The notes below the pieces were generated by a model. The model was not told the DNA's origin, ran no database searches, and saw only the letters and a list, made by a program, of their open reading frames with translations. A stretch of DNA of 64,000 nucleotides from Undibacterium sp049340185. Lineage in GTDB: Bacteria; Pseudomonadota; Gammaproteobacteria; Burkholderiales; Burkholderiaceae_D. This document shows, piece after piece, positions 1 to 8,028 of this stretch (position 1 is its first letter; each line of letters begins with the position of its first letter). The position numbers were made by a program, and so were the translations under genes. The stretch spans positions 1 through 64,000 of the forward strand of contig NZ_JBMPPC010000007.1 of the NCBI RefSeq assembly GCF_049340185.1. Direction: 5' to 3'.

Positions 1-259
1 AATCGTTTTGTTTGTCAGCAGCAAAGAAGCGAGATTATGAAGCACTTCCTACTTTTCGTCAACACCTTTTTTAGCCGCTTTCGCTAAACACGCTTACTAC
101 GCGCACTTAACTCTTCACTTCTAAAACCTGCATTAACTGCTTCACTTTCTTTTCTTGCCTTCCCCGCCTCTCGACGGGAGCCGAACTATAGCAAATCTCC
201 CCCTACCTTGCAAGAACTTTTGACCGATATTTTATAAATAATATGCGGCCAACTGCTCC
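1..259. other. Left-edge non-coding stretch
   Basis: No convincing reading frame, RNA gene or strong terminator is visible here. The segment is pyrimidine-rich on the plus strand and ends at the stop codon of the minus-strand enoyl-CoA hydratase. It may hold the 5' region of a gene lying to the left of the window, but nothing in the sequence identifies one. Confidence 0.4.
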
Positions 260-1036
260 CTACTGGTTTTTGAAATTCGCCGGACGCTTTTCCATGAAGG
301 CTTTCATACCTTCTTTCTGATCCTCCGTACCAAAGCTGCTATGAAACAGACGGCGCTCATACTGAACGCCTTCGGATAATGTCGTCTCATAAGCACGGTT
401 CACTGAATCTTTAACCATCATGACGATGGGCAGAGACATGGATGCAATCACCATTGCAGCGCCGATGGCTTCTTCCAGTAATTTATCCAGTGGCACAATA
501 CGCGATACCAATCCCGCACGCTCAGCCTCAGCAGCATCCATCATGCGCGCCGTCAGGCACATATCCATGGCCTTGGATTTCGAAATCGCTCTTGGCAATC
601 TTTGTGTGCCACCTGCGCCAGGCAAGGTTCCCAATTTAATTTCCGGCTGACCGAATTTTGCATTTTCTGCCGCGATAATAAAGTCACACATCATCGCAAG
701 CTCACATCCACCACCCAAAGCATAGCCGGCAACTGCCGCAATCACTGGCTTGCGAATTTGACGAATTTGCTCCCAGTTACGGGTAATGTAATCATTCTTA
801 TAGGCATCCATATAAGAATAATTCGCCATCGCACCGATATCCGCACCCGCAGCAAATGCTTTTTCGCTGCCGATAATTACGATACAGCCAATCGCCTCAT
901 TCAAATCGAATGCCTTCAGTGCAGCACCCAATTCATCCATGAGCTGATCATTTAAAGCATTTAAGGCCTTAGGCCGGTTTAGTGTAATGACACCGACCTT
1001 ATCCTTCGTCTCAACAATAATATTTTGGTATTCCAT
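260..1036 (-). CDS. Enoyl-CoA hydratase/isomerase family protein (crotonase)
   Basis: This 258-aa protein has the length of short-chain enoyl-CoA hydratases, which add water across the 2,3-double bond of enoyl-CoA in beta-oxidation and related pathways. Visible signatures are AGADIGAM (oxyanion-hole loop), GGGCELAMMCD with the first catalytic Glu, and FGQPEIKLGTLPGAGGTQRL with the second. Both glutamates needed for hydratase activity are therefore present. I chose the ATG at 1036 rather than the upstream one at 1069 because a perfect AAGGAGG ribosome site sits directly before it. It is a single gene, 114 bp downstream of mltA on the same strand. The substrate (short-chain fatty acyl or phenylacetate-pathway) cannot be told from sequence alone. 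Confidence 0.92.
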   Translation of the reverse strand: MEYQNIIVETKDKVGVITLNRPKALNALNDQLMDELGAALKAFDLNEAIGCIVIIGSEKAFAAGADIGAMANYSYMDAYKNDYITRNWEQIRQIRKPVIAAVAGYALGGGCELAMMCDFIIAAENAKFGQPEIKLGTLPGAGGTQRLPRAISKSKAMDMCLTARMMDAAEAERAGLVSRIVPLDKLLEEAIGAAMVIASMSLPIVMMVKDSVNRAYETTLSEGVQYERRLFHSSFGTEDQKEGMKAFMEKRPANFKNQ

Positions 1037-1150
1037 GCAAGCCTCCTTATTTATATGAGCTATATACATTAGCTATTGATACACACTTTAAATTAACGAT
1101 GACATCTGAGTCACTACTGAACGGGCCTGTCAGCAGCTTCGCAGCTAAGT

Positions 1151-2353
1151 TCAATTAATAGATTTCGGCAGCAATACCCACAACATGCCGCGTTGTTTCA
1201 TACGACCAGCCTGCTCACCGGCTTCGTTACCAAAACCCCAAAAATAATCCGCACGCACAGCGCCTCGAATCGCACCACCGGTATCTTGTGCCACTACGAG
1301 CTTTTGCAAAGCACGTGTACTGTTAGGCTGTGTGGTCGACAAAAAGACCGGAACACCCAGAGGCAAAAATTGCGGGTCAATCGCGATTGAACGCTGTCCC
1401 GTCAAGGGAACACCCAAAGCCCCCTTTGGCCCTATCGCCGGATCAAGAATTTTTTCCTCTTTAAAAAATACCACGCTAGGATTGACGTTCAATAACTCAT
1501 CCTGGCGACTTGGATTTTTAAGCAACCATTCCTTAATGCCTTGAGCAGATGCCTGCTCCAGTTTGAGTTCGCCTTTATCGACCAGATAGCGTCCGATCGA
1601 TTTATATGGATGCCCGTTCTGATCGGCATACGCGAGCCTAATGACTTCATTTGTGTCGCTCAACGCAACGCGCCCGGAACCCTGTATCTGCAAAAAGAAA
1701 GCGTCGATCGCGTCATCGACCCAAACCAATTCCTTGCCCGCAATAGCAGGCAAAATCTCAGCACGCGATGCATACGGCACGACTTTATTTCCGACAACCC
1801 GCCCGCGCAGCCGCAAATTTTTCAACTCCGGATACAAACCAGACAAATCAATCGTCAACAAATCAGGAGGCGTACGATATAGAGGCGTCTGAAATGCACC
1901 GCCACGTTTTCGCGAGCCCTTTAACAAAGGCTCATAATATCCAGTAATCATACCCTCGCCAGTCCCATCGGGATTACTTACCTGATGCGGCACAAAGAAA
2001 GATTCAAAAAAAAGTCGCACAGCCGCATTATCTTTTGCCTCGACCTCTTTAGCGATAGAGCATGGCTCTTTCCACTCAGGTTTAGTGCGCAATGCAGAAC
2101 AAGATGCCATAAATGCAGGCCAAGCCTCGGTCAAATCATCCTGCTGCCACCCAGGTAAAGCGCTAAAACTTGCTGGCTTCAATATGTCTGTATTTTTTAT
2201 CGCCGCAGGCGTTGTCCCGGTAGTGACCGGAGCCGGTATGGCTGAAGTTACAGGCGAAATCGCCACAGACGTTCTATCAATCGGGGCTGACGTACATGCA
2301 GCCAGCAATACGGCAACAGCAGTCAGGGGTAGAATTGCGGAAAATTTCAACAT
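1151..2353 (-). CDS. mltA: Membrane-bound lytic murein transglycosylase A
   Basis: MltA cleaves the MurNAc-GlcNAc bond of peptidoglycan, leaving 1,6-anhydro-muramic ends, and is anchored in the outer membrane. The 400-aa product starts with a lipoprotein signal peptide ending in the lipobox LLAAC (Cys about residue 20). The family signature MITGYYEP follows, and the C-terminal 3D domain carries VAQDTGGAIRGAVRADYFWG with its conserved acidic residues. Length and order match the family. The gene is divergent from, and nearly abuts, a 43-aa membrane-protein ORF at 2366, so the two must share a very compact promoter region. Confidence 0.93.
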   Translation of the reverse strand: MLKFSAILPLTAVAVLLAACTSAPIDRTSVAISPVTSAIPAPVTTGTTPAAIKNTDILKPASFSALPGWQQDDLTEAWPAFMASCSALRTKPEWKEPCSIAKEVEAKDNAAVRLFFESFFVPHQVSNPDGTGEGMITGYYEPLLKGSRKRGGAFQTPLYRTPPDLLTIDLSGLYPELKNLRLRGRVVGNKVVPYASRAEILPAIAGKELVWVDDAIDAFFLQIQGSGRVALSDTNEVIRLAYADQNGHPYKSIGRYLVDKGELKLEQASAQGIKEWLLKNPSRQDELLNVNPSVVFFKEEKILDPAIGPKGALGVPLTGQRSIAIDPQFLPLGVPVFLSTTQPNSTRALQKLVVAQDTGGAIRGAVRADYFWGFGNEAGEQAGRMKQRGMLWVLLPKSIN

Positions 2354-2365
2354 AAGGAAATCAAC

Positions 2366-2497
2366 ATGTGGTTATTAGCAATAGAAGCCGGTGTAGCAAT
2401 GTTCTTGCTCGTATTTATTGTCTGGTGGACGATGTTCCAGGGACGCGGCTCTGAGAAACCGCCAGTAAAAAAAGAGCAAAAATCCGATCCAGAATAG
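2366..2497 (+). CDS. Small single-pass membrane protein, unknown function
   Basis: This 43-codon frame starts ATG at 2366, after TAAGGAAA about 7 nt upstream, and ends TAG at 2495-2497. It encodes one hydrophobic helix (about residues 2-24, ending VWWTMFQ) and then a short charged tail rich in Lys, Glu and Pro. No known family is recognised. The start lies 12 bp from the mltA start on the opposite strand, so each gene's 5' region overlaps the other's. The clear ribosome site, the membrane helix and the basic/acidic tail favour a real small membrane protein. Confidence 0.55.
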   Translation: MWLLAIEAGVAMFLLVFIVWWTMFQGRGSEKPPVKKEQKSDPE

Positions 2498-2570
2498 ATC
2501 TGGCTACCGTCTGGCAGTCAGCGCATCGAAACTGACTCTGGTAATCGCATCAAGCTAGCCATAACGGCGA

Positions 2571-2945
2571 CTAATGCAAAGTACGCGGCAAGGACAGAAC
2601 GAACTCCGGGATCGGTGCATCAAAGCGATGGCCATCTTCCGCAACACAAAAGTAGCTCCCTTTCATACTACCTTGCGGCGTCTTCAGCTCGCTACCGCTG
2701 CTGTATTCAAAACTCTGCCCGGGTTGCAAAAACGGCTGATGTCCAACGACACCAAGCCCTTTCACTTCCTCCACATGATCTTTCGCATCAGTAATAATCC
2801 AGTGACGTGCAATCAGCTGCGCTGGCACTGTGCCGGTGTTTTTGATCGTCACCGTATAGGCAAACACAAAACTCGAATGATCAGGATTCGATTGTTCTTC
2901 TAAATATTTCGTTATTACGGAAATCTGCATTTCATACGCTGCCAT
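2571..2945 (-). CDS. apaG: ApaG-domain protein
   Basis: The product is a 124-aa ApaG protein, a single immunoglobulin-like beta-sandwich domain. ApaG is linked to divalent cation (Co2+/Mg2+) resistance and to diadenosine-tetraphosphate metabolism in enterics, but its molecular role is unclear. Family features are FAYTVTIKNTG, AQLIARHWIITDA, the glycine-rich GLGVVGHQPFLQPGQ, and GSMKGSYFCVAEDG. The longer frame to 2957 uses a TTG; I prefer the ATG at 2945, giving almost the same length as E. coli ApaG (125 aa). It is a monocistronic minus-strand gene, divergent from rpe. Confidence 0.92.
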   Translation of the reverse strand: MAAYEMQISVITKYLEEQSNPDHSSFVFAYTVTIKNTGTVPAQLIARHWIITDAKDHVEEVKGLGVVGHQPFLQPGQSFEYSSGSELKTPQGSMKGSYFCVAEDGHRFDAPIPEFVLSLPRTLH

Positions 2946-3095
2946 AGGTTCTTTCAACGGTTCTGTTCCTTATCATGATTACGCATATTGTAGTCTGACG
3001 ACGCATCGGCCACATCGCTCCTAGTCATCATTCATCATCATCTTACCGCGGGCAGAAGAGTAAAATAGCGCATCTCGACTCCACTTGCATTGACT

Positions 3096-3764
3096 ATGAC
3101 CACTTATCGTATCGCTCCTAGCATTCTCTCAGCCGATTTTGCTCGCTTGGGGGAAGAAGTTCGCAACGTTGTCGCCGCTGGCGCTGACATGATTCATTTC
3201 GACGTCATGGACAACCATTATGTTCCCAATCTGACCATCGGCCCGCTCGTCTGCGAGGCCATACGCCCGCACGTTCAGGTACCGATTGATGTACATCTGA
3301 TGGTCAAACCCGTAGATCGCATTATTCCCGATTTTGCCAAAGCCGGTGCAAACCTGATTAGCTTCCACCCAGAGGGCTCCGAGCATATTGATCGTAGTTT
3401 ACAACTGATCCGCGATCACGGCTGCAAAGCGGGTCTGGTGTTTAACCCGGCGACACCACTGCATGTGCTGGAACACGTCATGGACAAACTCGATCTGATT
3501 TTACTGATGTCAGTCAACCCGGGCTTCGGCGGTCAATCGTTTATTCCTCACACCCTGAAAAAAATCGCTGCTGTCAGAAAACTGATCGACGAATCAGGTC
3601 GCGACATCCTGCTGCAAGTCGACGGCGGCGTCAAAGTTGACAACATTGCCGACATTGCCCGCGCCGGCGCAGACACGTTTGTTGCAGGCTCGGCCATCTT
3701 TGGCAAACCGGACTACACGGCAGTGATCAACGCGATGCGCGCTGAATTGGCAACAGTGGGATAA
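3096..3764 (+). CDS. rpe: Ribulose-phosphate 3-epimerase
   Basis: Rpe interconverts ribulose 5-phosphate and xylulose 5-phosphate in the pentose-phosphate pathway. The 222-aa TIM barrel has the N-terminal IAPSILSADFARLGEEV, the metal- and substrate-binding HFDVMDNHYVPNLTIGP and VHLMVKP, and MSVNPGFGGQSF. The C-terminal phosphate-binding part reads VDGGV and GADTFVAGSAIFG. The frame can be extended to a TTG at 3090; the ATG at 3096 gives the usual start MTTYRIAPS. It is followed by a palindromic R1 repeat and then gph in the same direction, as in other Burkholderiales where rpe-gph-trp genes are clustered. Confidence 0.96.
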   Translation: MTTYRIAPSILSADFARLGEEVRNVVAAGADMIHFDVMDNHYVPNLTIGPLVCEAIRPHVQVPIDVHLMVKPVDRIIPDFAKAGANLISFHPEGSEHIDRSLQLIRDHGCKAGLVFNPATPLHVLEHVMDKLDLILLMSVNPGFGGQSFIPHTLKKIAAVRKLIDESGRDILLQVDGGVKVDNIADIARAGADTFVAGSAIFGKPDYTAVINAMRAELATVG

Positions 3765-3778
3765 ATTCAGGACAAACA

Positions 3779-3836
3779 CGCAGTGTTTATGCGCCTTATC
3801 GAGCACTATTGCCCGCAAAGGCGCATGGATACTGCG
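3779..3836. repeat. Palindromic repeat R1, copy 1
   Basis: The left arm CGCAGTGTTTATGCGCC (3779-3795) and right arm GGCGCATGGATACTGCG (3820-3836) pair at 14 of 17 positions around a 24-nt loop. The arms match those of a second element at 8849-8906. No run of T follows, so it is not an ordinary intrinsic terminator. It sits 15 bp after the rpe stop. Confidence 0.75.
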
Positions 3837-4015
3837 GGTTCGATCTTAGAAAATTTTCAAATTAGTTAATTCTCTCTTTCTGACAAAAGATCTCATTAGA
3901 TGTACTCATGTTAAATACCGCCAGCTCATTTACATCGTTGGTTACATCGTTGCTTACTTCTTCAGCCATATCGTTTTACTAGATAAGCCCCGTCCCCTTA
4001 AGCACACACAACTCC

Positions 4016-4687
4016 ATGCTCAATCATATCCATGCCGTCATCATTGATCTCGATGGCACAATGCTCGATACCGCACCTGATTTTCTGATCGCGATTAATC
4101 GTATGCGCGCCGAGCTGGGATTGGCACCGCTGGATATCACAACGATTACCAACTTTGTTGGTAAAGGTTCTGAAAATCTGATTCATCGCGTGCTGGCAGT
4201 GGATTTTGATGAAGCGGCTATTACCATTCGCTTTGAAGCCGCACTGGCCGCTTATCAGCGCCATTACCTTGCGATTAACGGTGATTACAGTACGCTTTAT
4301 CCCAAAGTGCTCGAAGGCTTGGATGCGATGCGTGACCGCGGTTTGCGGCTCGCCTGCGTGACGAATAAGCCAATGAATTTCACGCTGCCTTTGCTGGAGA
4401 AAAAAGGCTTGCGCGACTATTTTGAAATCGTTTATGGCGGCGACTCTTTCCCACGCAAAAAACCGGATCCGATGGCGCTATTACAAGTCTGTAGCGATTT
4501 TGCGCTGAGTCCTGCGCAAGTCTTGGCCATCGGCGACTCATCGAACGACGCACAAGCGGCTCGTGCAGCAGGCTGCCCCGTGTTGCATGTACCCTACGGC
4601 TACAATCACGGCGAGGCTATACAAAATGTTGATACTGATGGTATAGTCGGCAACCTGTGGGAAGCAGCACAACTACTTTCTGCATGA
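4016..4687 (+). CDS. gph: Phosphoglycolate phosphatase (HAD superfamily)
   Basis: Gph dephosphorylates 2-phosphoglycolate, a by-product of DNA-end repair and of Rubisco oxygenase activity. The 223-aa protein carries the HAD motifs in order: motif I IIDLDGTMLDT (nucleophile Asp of DLDGT), motif II VTNKP, the motif III lysine region SFPRKKPDP, and motif IV AIGDSSNDAQAARAAG. The cap domain lies between motifs I and II. The ATG at 4016 is the first in frame. Its position between rpe and trpE is conserved in Burkholderiales; a 236-bp gap with the trp leader candidate follows. Confidence 0.93.
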   Translation: MLNHIHAVIIDLDGTMLDTAPDFLIAINRMRAELGLAPLDITTITNFVGKGSENLIHRVLAVDFDEAAITIRFEAALAAYQRHYLAINGDYSTLYPKVLEGLDAMRDRGLRLACVTNKPMNFTLPLLEKKGLRDYFEIVYGGDSFPRKKPDPMALLQVCSDFALSPAQVLAIGDSSNDAQAARAAGCPVLHVPYGYNHGEAIQNVDTDGIVGNLWEAAQLLSA

Positions 4688-4726
4688 AATTCACACTGAA
4701 TTCAACTAACGTTCTCACTCTAACGA

Positions 4727-4807
4727 ATGTTTCCCGATATAAAACGTCTCGCAATCACACCAGGCACCTTTGAGGCCTGGCTATGGCGATGCTGGCAATC
4801 TACCTGA
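4727..4807 (+). CDS. trpL: Candidate trp operon leader peptide
   Basis: A 26-codon frame (ATG 4727, TGA 4805-4807) lies between gph and trpE and ends AWLWRCWQST. Trp codons fall at positions 18, 20 and 23 (TGG at 4778, 4784 and 4793). Three Trp codons in so short a frame, directly before a terminator hairpin and trpE, is the pattern of transcription attenuation, in which a ribosome stalled for charged tRNA-Trp decides which hairpin forms. Against it, no clear Shine-Dalgarno precedes the ATG, and the first two Trp codons overlap one hairpin arm rather than lying upstream of it. Its identity as a leader is inferred. Confidence 0.5.
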   Translation: MFPDIKRLAITPGTFEAWLWRCWQST

Positions 4808-4814
4808 TGCCGCG

Positions 4815-4866
4815 CAGGCGTTTGCTCGCCCTTATCCCTTGAGCAAATGTCTGAACACGTTTTTTT
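4815..4866 (+). terminator. Candidate trp attenuator terminator
   Basis: CAGGCGTTTGCTC (4815-4827) pairs with GAGCAAATGTCTG (4841-4853): 13 pairs of which two are G-U, loop 13 nt. A run of seven T follows at 4860-4866, six bases beyond the stem. An upstream pair CCAGGC (4760-4765) / GCCTGG (4775-4780) forms a competing hairpin, and GCCTG can instead pair with CAGGC of the terminator's left arm. This gives mutually exclusive 1:2, 2:3 and 3:4 structures upstream of trpE. Confidence 0.6.
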
Positions 4867-4923
4867 CATCTAGTCTTATCCGCCTTCATCCTCAAATTGT
4901 ATAGAGGCGGCTGAAAGCACATC

Positions 4924-6420
4924 ATGACCGAACTCGAATTTAAATCGCTGGCCGCGCAAGGCTACAACCGTATCCCTATGATCGCGGAAGCTTTCGCCGA
5001 TCTGGAAACGCCTTTAACTCTTTATCTGAAATTGGCGCAAACCCAGAACACTGGCAAGAATACCTTCCTGCTGGAATCCGTCATGGGCGGCGAGCGCTTT
5101 GGCCGCTACTCCTTTATCGGCCTGCCAGCCAATACTCTGATGCGTAGCTACGGTAACCGCAGCGAAGTCGTCAAAGACGGTAAAGTGATTGAAACCGTTG
5201 AAGGAAATCCACTCGAATTCATCGCCGAATTCCAGTCGCGCTTCAAGGTTGCGCTGCGCCCCGGATTACCGCGTTTCTGTGGAGGACTTGCGGGCTATTT
5301 TGGCTACGATGCGGTGCGCTATGTCGAAAAACGACTGGAACACAGTGCCCCCAAAGATGATCTCGGCTTACCCGATATTCAATTGCTGGTGACTGAAGAA
5401 CTCGCCGTCATCGACAATCTGTCAGGCAAATTGTATTTAATCGTGTATGCCGATCCCACTCAGCCCGAAGCCTGGTCCAAAGCCCGACAGCGGCTGAAAG
5501 ATTTGCGCGCCATGCTACGCCGCAGCGTGGACGCGCCAGTCACATCAGCATCCGTCCGTACCGAATCAATTCGTGATTTCGCCAAAGCTGATTACCTTAA
5601 AGCAGTCGAAAAAGCAAAAGAATACGTCATGGCAGGTGACCTGATGCAAGTACAAATCGGTCAACGCATACGCAAGCCTTATGTTGATTCACCGCTGTCA
5701 CTGTATCGTGCATTACGCTCGCTGAATCCATCGCCGTACATGTATTTCTACAATTTTGGCGATATGCAGATCATCGGTGCGTCACCAGAAATCTTAGTCC
5801 GTAACGAACAACTCAGTGACGGCAATAAAAAAGTCACAATACGCCCATTAGCAGGTACGCGGTCACGCGGCAGTACACCAGAACTCGATGCACAACTTGC
5901 CAAAGAATTGCTGGCAGATCCGAAAGAAATCGCCGAGCACGTCATGCTTATTGATCTGGCACGCAACGACGTCGGCCGTATCGCGAAAACCGGCAGCGTC
6001 AAAGTGACTGACCAGATGGTGATCGAAAAATACTCCCACGTACAGCACATCGTCTCCAACGTCGAAGGCATTCTGCAAGACGGTTTATCGAATCTCGATG
6101 TCCTGAAAGCGACCTTCCCTGCCGGTACTTTATCCGGTGCGCCGAAGGTCAGAGCCATGGAACTCATCGATCAGTTAGAGCCGACCAAGCGCGGCATTTA
6201 CGGTGGTGCTTGTGGTTACTTATCCTTCGGTGGCGAAATGGATTTAGCCATCGCCATTCGTACTGGTGTTTTAAAAGATGGCATGCTGCATGTGCAGGCG
6301 GCAGCAGGGATCGTTGCCGACTCTGTGCCGGAAATGGAATGGCAAGAAACCGAAAACAAAGCACGCGCTGTTTTACGCGCGGCAGAACAAGTGCAGGATG
6401 GCCTGGACGGGGAGATATAA
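4924..6420 (+). CDS. trpE: Anthranilate synthase component I
   Basis: TrpE converts chorismate plus ammonia to anthranilate, the first committed step of tryptophan synthesis. The 498-aa protein has the N-terminal regulatory region with LLESVMGGERFGRYSFIG (the LLES-type tryptophan-binding segment). The chorismate-binding domain shows PSPYMYFYNFGDMQIIGASPE, IRPLAGTRSRG, LLADPKEIAEHVMLIDLARND, and FPAGTLSGAPKVRAME. It is the first gene of trpEGDC, and trpG begins at the next base after its stop. Feedback inhibition by tryptophan is expected from the LLES motif, and transcription control from the leader candidate upstream. Confidence 0.97.
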   Translation: MTELEFKSLAAQGYNRIPMIAEAFADLETPLTLYLKLAQTQNTGKNTFLLESVMGGERFGRYSFIGLPANTLMRSYGNRSEVVKDGKVIETVEGNPLEFIAEFQSRFKVALRPGLPRFCGGLAGYFGYDAVRYVEKRLEHSAPKDDLGLPDIQLLVTEELAVIDNLSGKLYLIVYADPTQPEAWSKARQRLKDLRAMLRRSVDAPVTSASVRTESIRDFAKADYLKAVEKAKEYVMAGDLMQVQIGQRIRKPYVDSPLSLYRALRSLNPSPYMYFYNFGDMQIIGASPEILVRNEQLSDGNKKVTIRPLAGTRSRGSTPELDAQLAKELLADPKEIAEHVMLIDLARNDVGRIAKTGSVKVTDQMVIEKYSHVQHIVSNVEGILQDGLSNLDVLKATFPAGTLSGAPKVRAMELIDQLEPTKRGIYGGACGYLSFGGEMDLAIAIRTGVLKDGMLHVQAAAGIVADSVPEMEWQETENKARAVLRAAEQVQDGLDGEI

Positions 6421-6987
6421 ATGTTACTCATGATAGACAACTACGATTCCTTCACCTACAACCTGGTGCAATATTTTGCTGAGTTGGGTGAAGAGGTCCG
6501 CACCTATCGCAATGATGAAATAACGCTAGATGAAATCGCTGCGATGAAGCCCGACCGCATCTGTATTTCTCCCGGCCCTTGCACGCCGCATGAGGCCGGT
6601 ATCTCGGTGCCTTTGATCGAACGCTTTTCCGGGCAACTTCCGATTCTTGGCGTGTGCCTGGGACATCAAAGTATCGGTGCCGCCTTCGGTGGCAAGATCA
6701 TCCGCGCCAAAGAGGTGATGCATGGTAAAACCTCGCCGATTGCGCACACTGGTGTCGGCGTGTTTAGCGACTTACCCAGCCCCTACATCATCACACGCTA
6801 CCACTCACTGGCGATTGAGCGCTCAAGCTTACCCGCTTGCCTGGAAGTCACCGCGTGGGCCGAAGACGGCGAAATCATGGGTGTGCGCCATAAGGAATTT
6901 GATTTGCAGGGTGTGCAATTCCATCCCGAATCAATTCTGTCTGAACATGGTCACGCGCTGTTGAAAAACTTTTTGATCGGAAAATAA
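6421..6987 (+). CDS. trpG: Anthranilate synthase component II (glutamine amidotransferase)
   Basis: TrpG supplies ammonia from glutamine to TrpE. This 188-aa class-I amidotransferase has the N-terminal MIDNYDSFTYNLVQYF, the oxyanion region ISPGPCTPHEAG, the catalytic cysteine in LGVCLGHQSIG (about residue 80), and the His-Glu pair in GVQFHPESILSEHG. The ATG directly abuts the trpE stop codon (TAA-ATG), pointing to translational coupling, and trpD follows after one base. No TrpD domain is fused, unlike the enteric TrpGD protein. Confidence 0.97.
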   Translation: MLLMIDNYDSFTYNLVQYFAELGEEVRTYRNDEITLDEIAAMKPDRICISPGPCTPHEAGISVPLIERFSGQLPILGVCLGHQSIGAAFGGKIIRAKEVMHGKTSPIAHTGVGVFSDLPSPYIITRYHSLAIERSSLPACLEVTAWAEDGEIMGVRHKEFDLQGVQFHPESILSEHGHALLKNFLIGK

Positions 6988-6988
6988 G

Positions 6989-8026
6989 ATGACCATCTCC
7001 CAACAAGAAGCATTGACGCGATTGATCGAACACCGTGAAATTTTTCACGACGAAATGCTGTATCTATTCCGCAAAATCATGGGCGGCGAAATGTCTCCTG
7101 TGATGATCACCGCACTGACCATGGGTCTGCGGGTGAAAAAAGAAAGCATAGGGGAAATCACCGCAGCAGCGCAGGTCATGCGCGAGTTCTCGACCAAAGT
7201 CCCGCTGGCAAATACCACGAACATGATCGACATCGTCGGTACCGGTGGCGACGGCGCGCATACTTTTAACATCTCTACCGCATCGATGTTTGTGACTGCT
7301 GCGGCAGGTGCGCGTGTCGCCAAACATGGTGGTCGTAGCGTGTCGTCGTCGTCTGGTAGTGCAGACGTATTGGAATCTCTGGGCGTAAATATCAATTTGC
7401 AGCCAGAACAAATTGCGCAATCCATCGCGCAAACTGGTATCGGCTTTATGTTCGCACCGAATCATCACGCTGCGATGAAACACGCTGCGCCGGTGCGCAA
7501 AGAACTTGGCGTGCGGACGATATTCAATATCCTCGGACCGCTAACTAATCCGGCTGGCGCACCTAATATTTTGATGGGCGTATTCCACCCCGATCTGGTC
7601 GGTATTCAAGTCCGCGTATTGCAACGCCTGGGCGCGCAACATGCGCTGGTAGTGTGGGGACGTGACAATATGGATGAAGTCTCACTCGGTGCACCCACCA
7701 TGGTCGGCGAACTGGTGAATGGCGAAATCCGTGAATATGATATTCATCCCGAGGATTTTGGCCTGAACATGGTCTCCAACCGTCAGCTCAGAGTATCTGG
7801 CGCAGAAGAATCCAAAGCCAAAATCATGGAAGTCATGCACAACGTACCTGGTGCTGCGACCGATATCGTGAGCCTGAACGCCGGTGCGGCGCTATATGGT
7901 GCAGGTATCGCCGACTCGATCGCCGATGGCGTCAAAAAAGCACAAGCAGCCATCGCCTCCGGGGCTGCTCTCGCGAAGCTGGAGCAATTAGTACAGGTCA
8001 CGCAGCAATTAGGTAAAGGGGCGTAA
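6989..8026 (+). CDS. trpD: Anthranilate phosphoribosyltransferase
   Basis: TrpD joins anthranilate to PRPP to give phosphoribosyl-anthranilate. The 345-aa protein carries the PRPP-binding loop DIVGTGGDGAHTFNISTAS, the KHGGRSVSSSSGSADVLE segment, the anthranilate-site region FMFAPNHHAAMKHAAPVRKELG, and TIFNILGPLTNPA. The metal-binding DEVSLGAPT follows. It starts one base after trpG and ends two bases before trpC, so the four genes form a tight operon. Confidence 0.97.
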   Translation: MTISQQEALTRLIEHREIFHDEMLYLFRKIMGGEMSPVMITALTMGLRVKKESIGEITAAAQVMREFSTKVPLANTTNMIDIVGTGGDGAHTFNISTASMFVTAAAGARVAKHGGRSVSSSSGSADVLESLGVNINLQPEQIAQSIAQTGIGFMFAPNHHAAMKHAAPVRKELGVRTIFNILGPLTNPAGAPNILMGVFHPDLVGIQVRVLQRLGAQHALVVWGRDNMDEVSLGAPTMVGELVNGEIREYDIHPEDFGLNMVSNRQLRVSGAEESKAKIMEVMHNVPGAATDIVSLNAGAALYGAGIADSIADGVKKAQAAIASGAALAKLEQLVQVTQQLGKGA

Positions 8027-8028
8027 TC

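Noticed and set aside
3779..3836. R1 as an intrinsic terminator of rpe
   Set aside because: There is no T-run after the stem, the loop is 24 nt, and the same arms recur elsewhere, so a repeat element is the better description.
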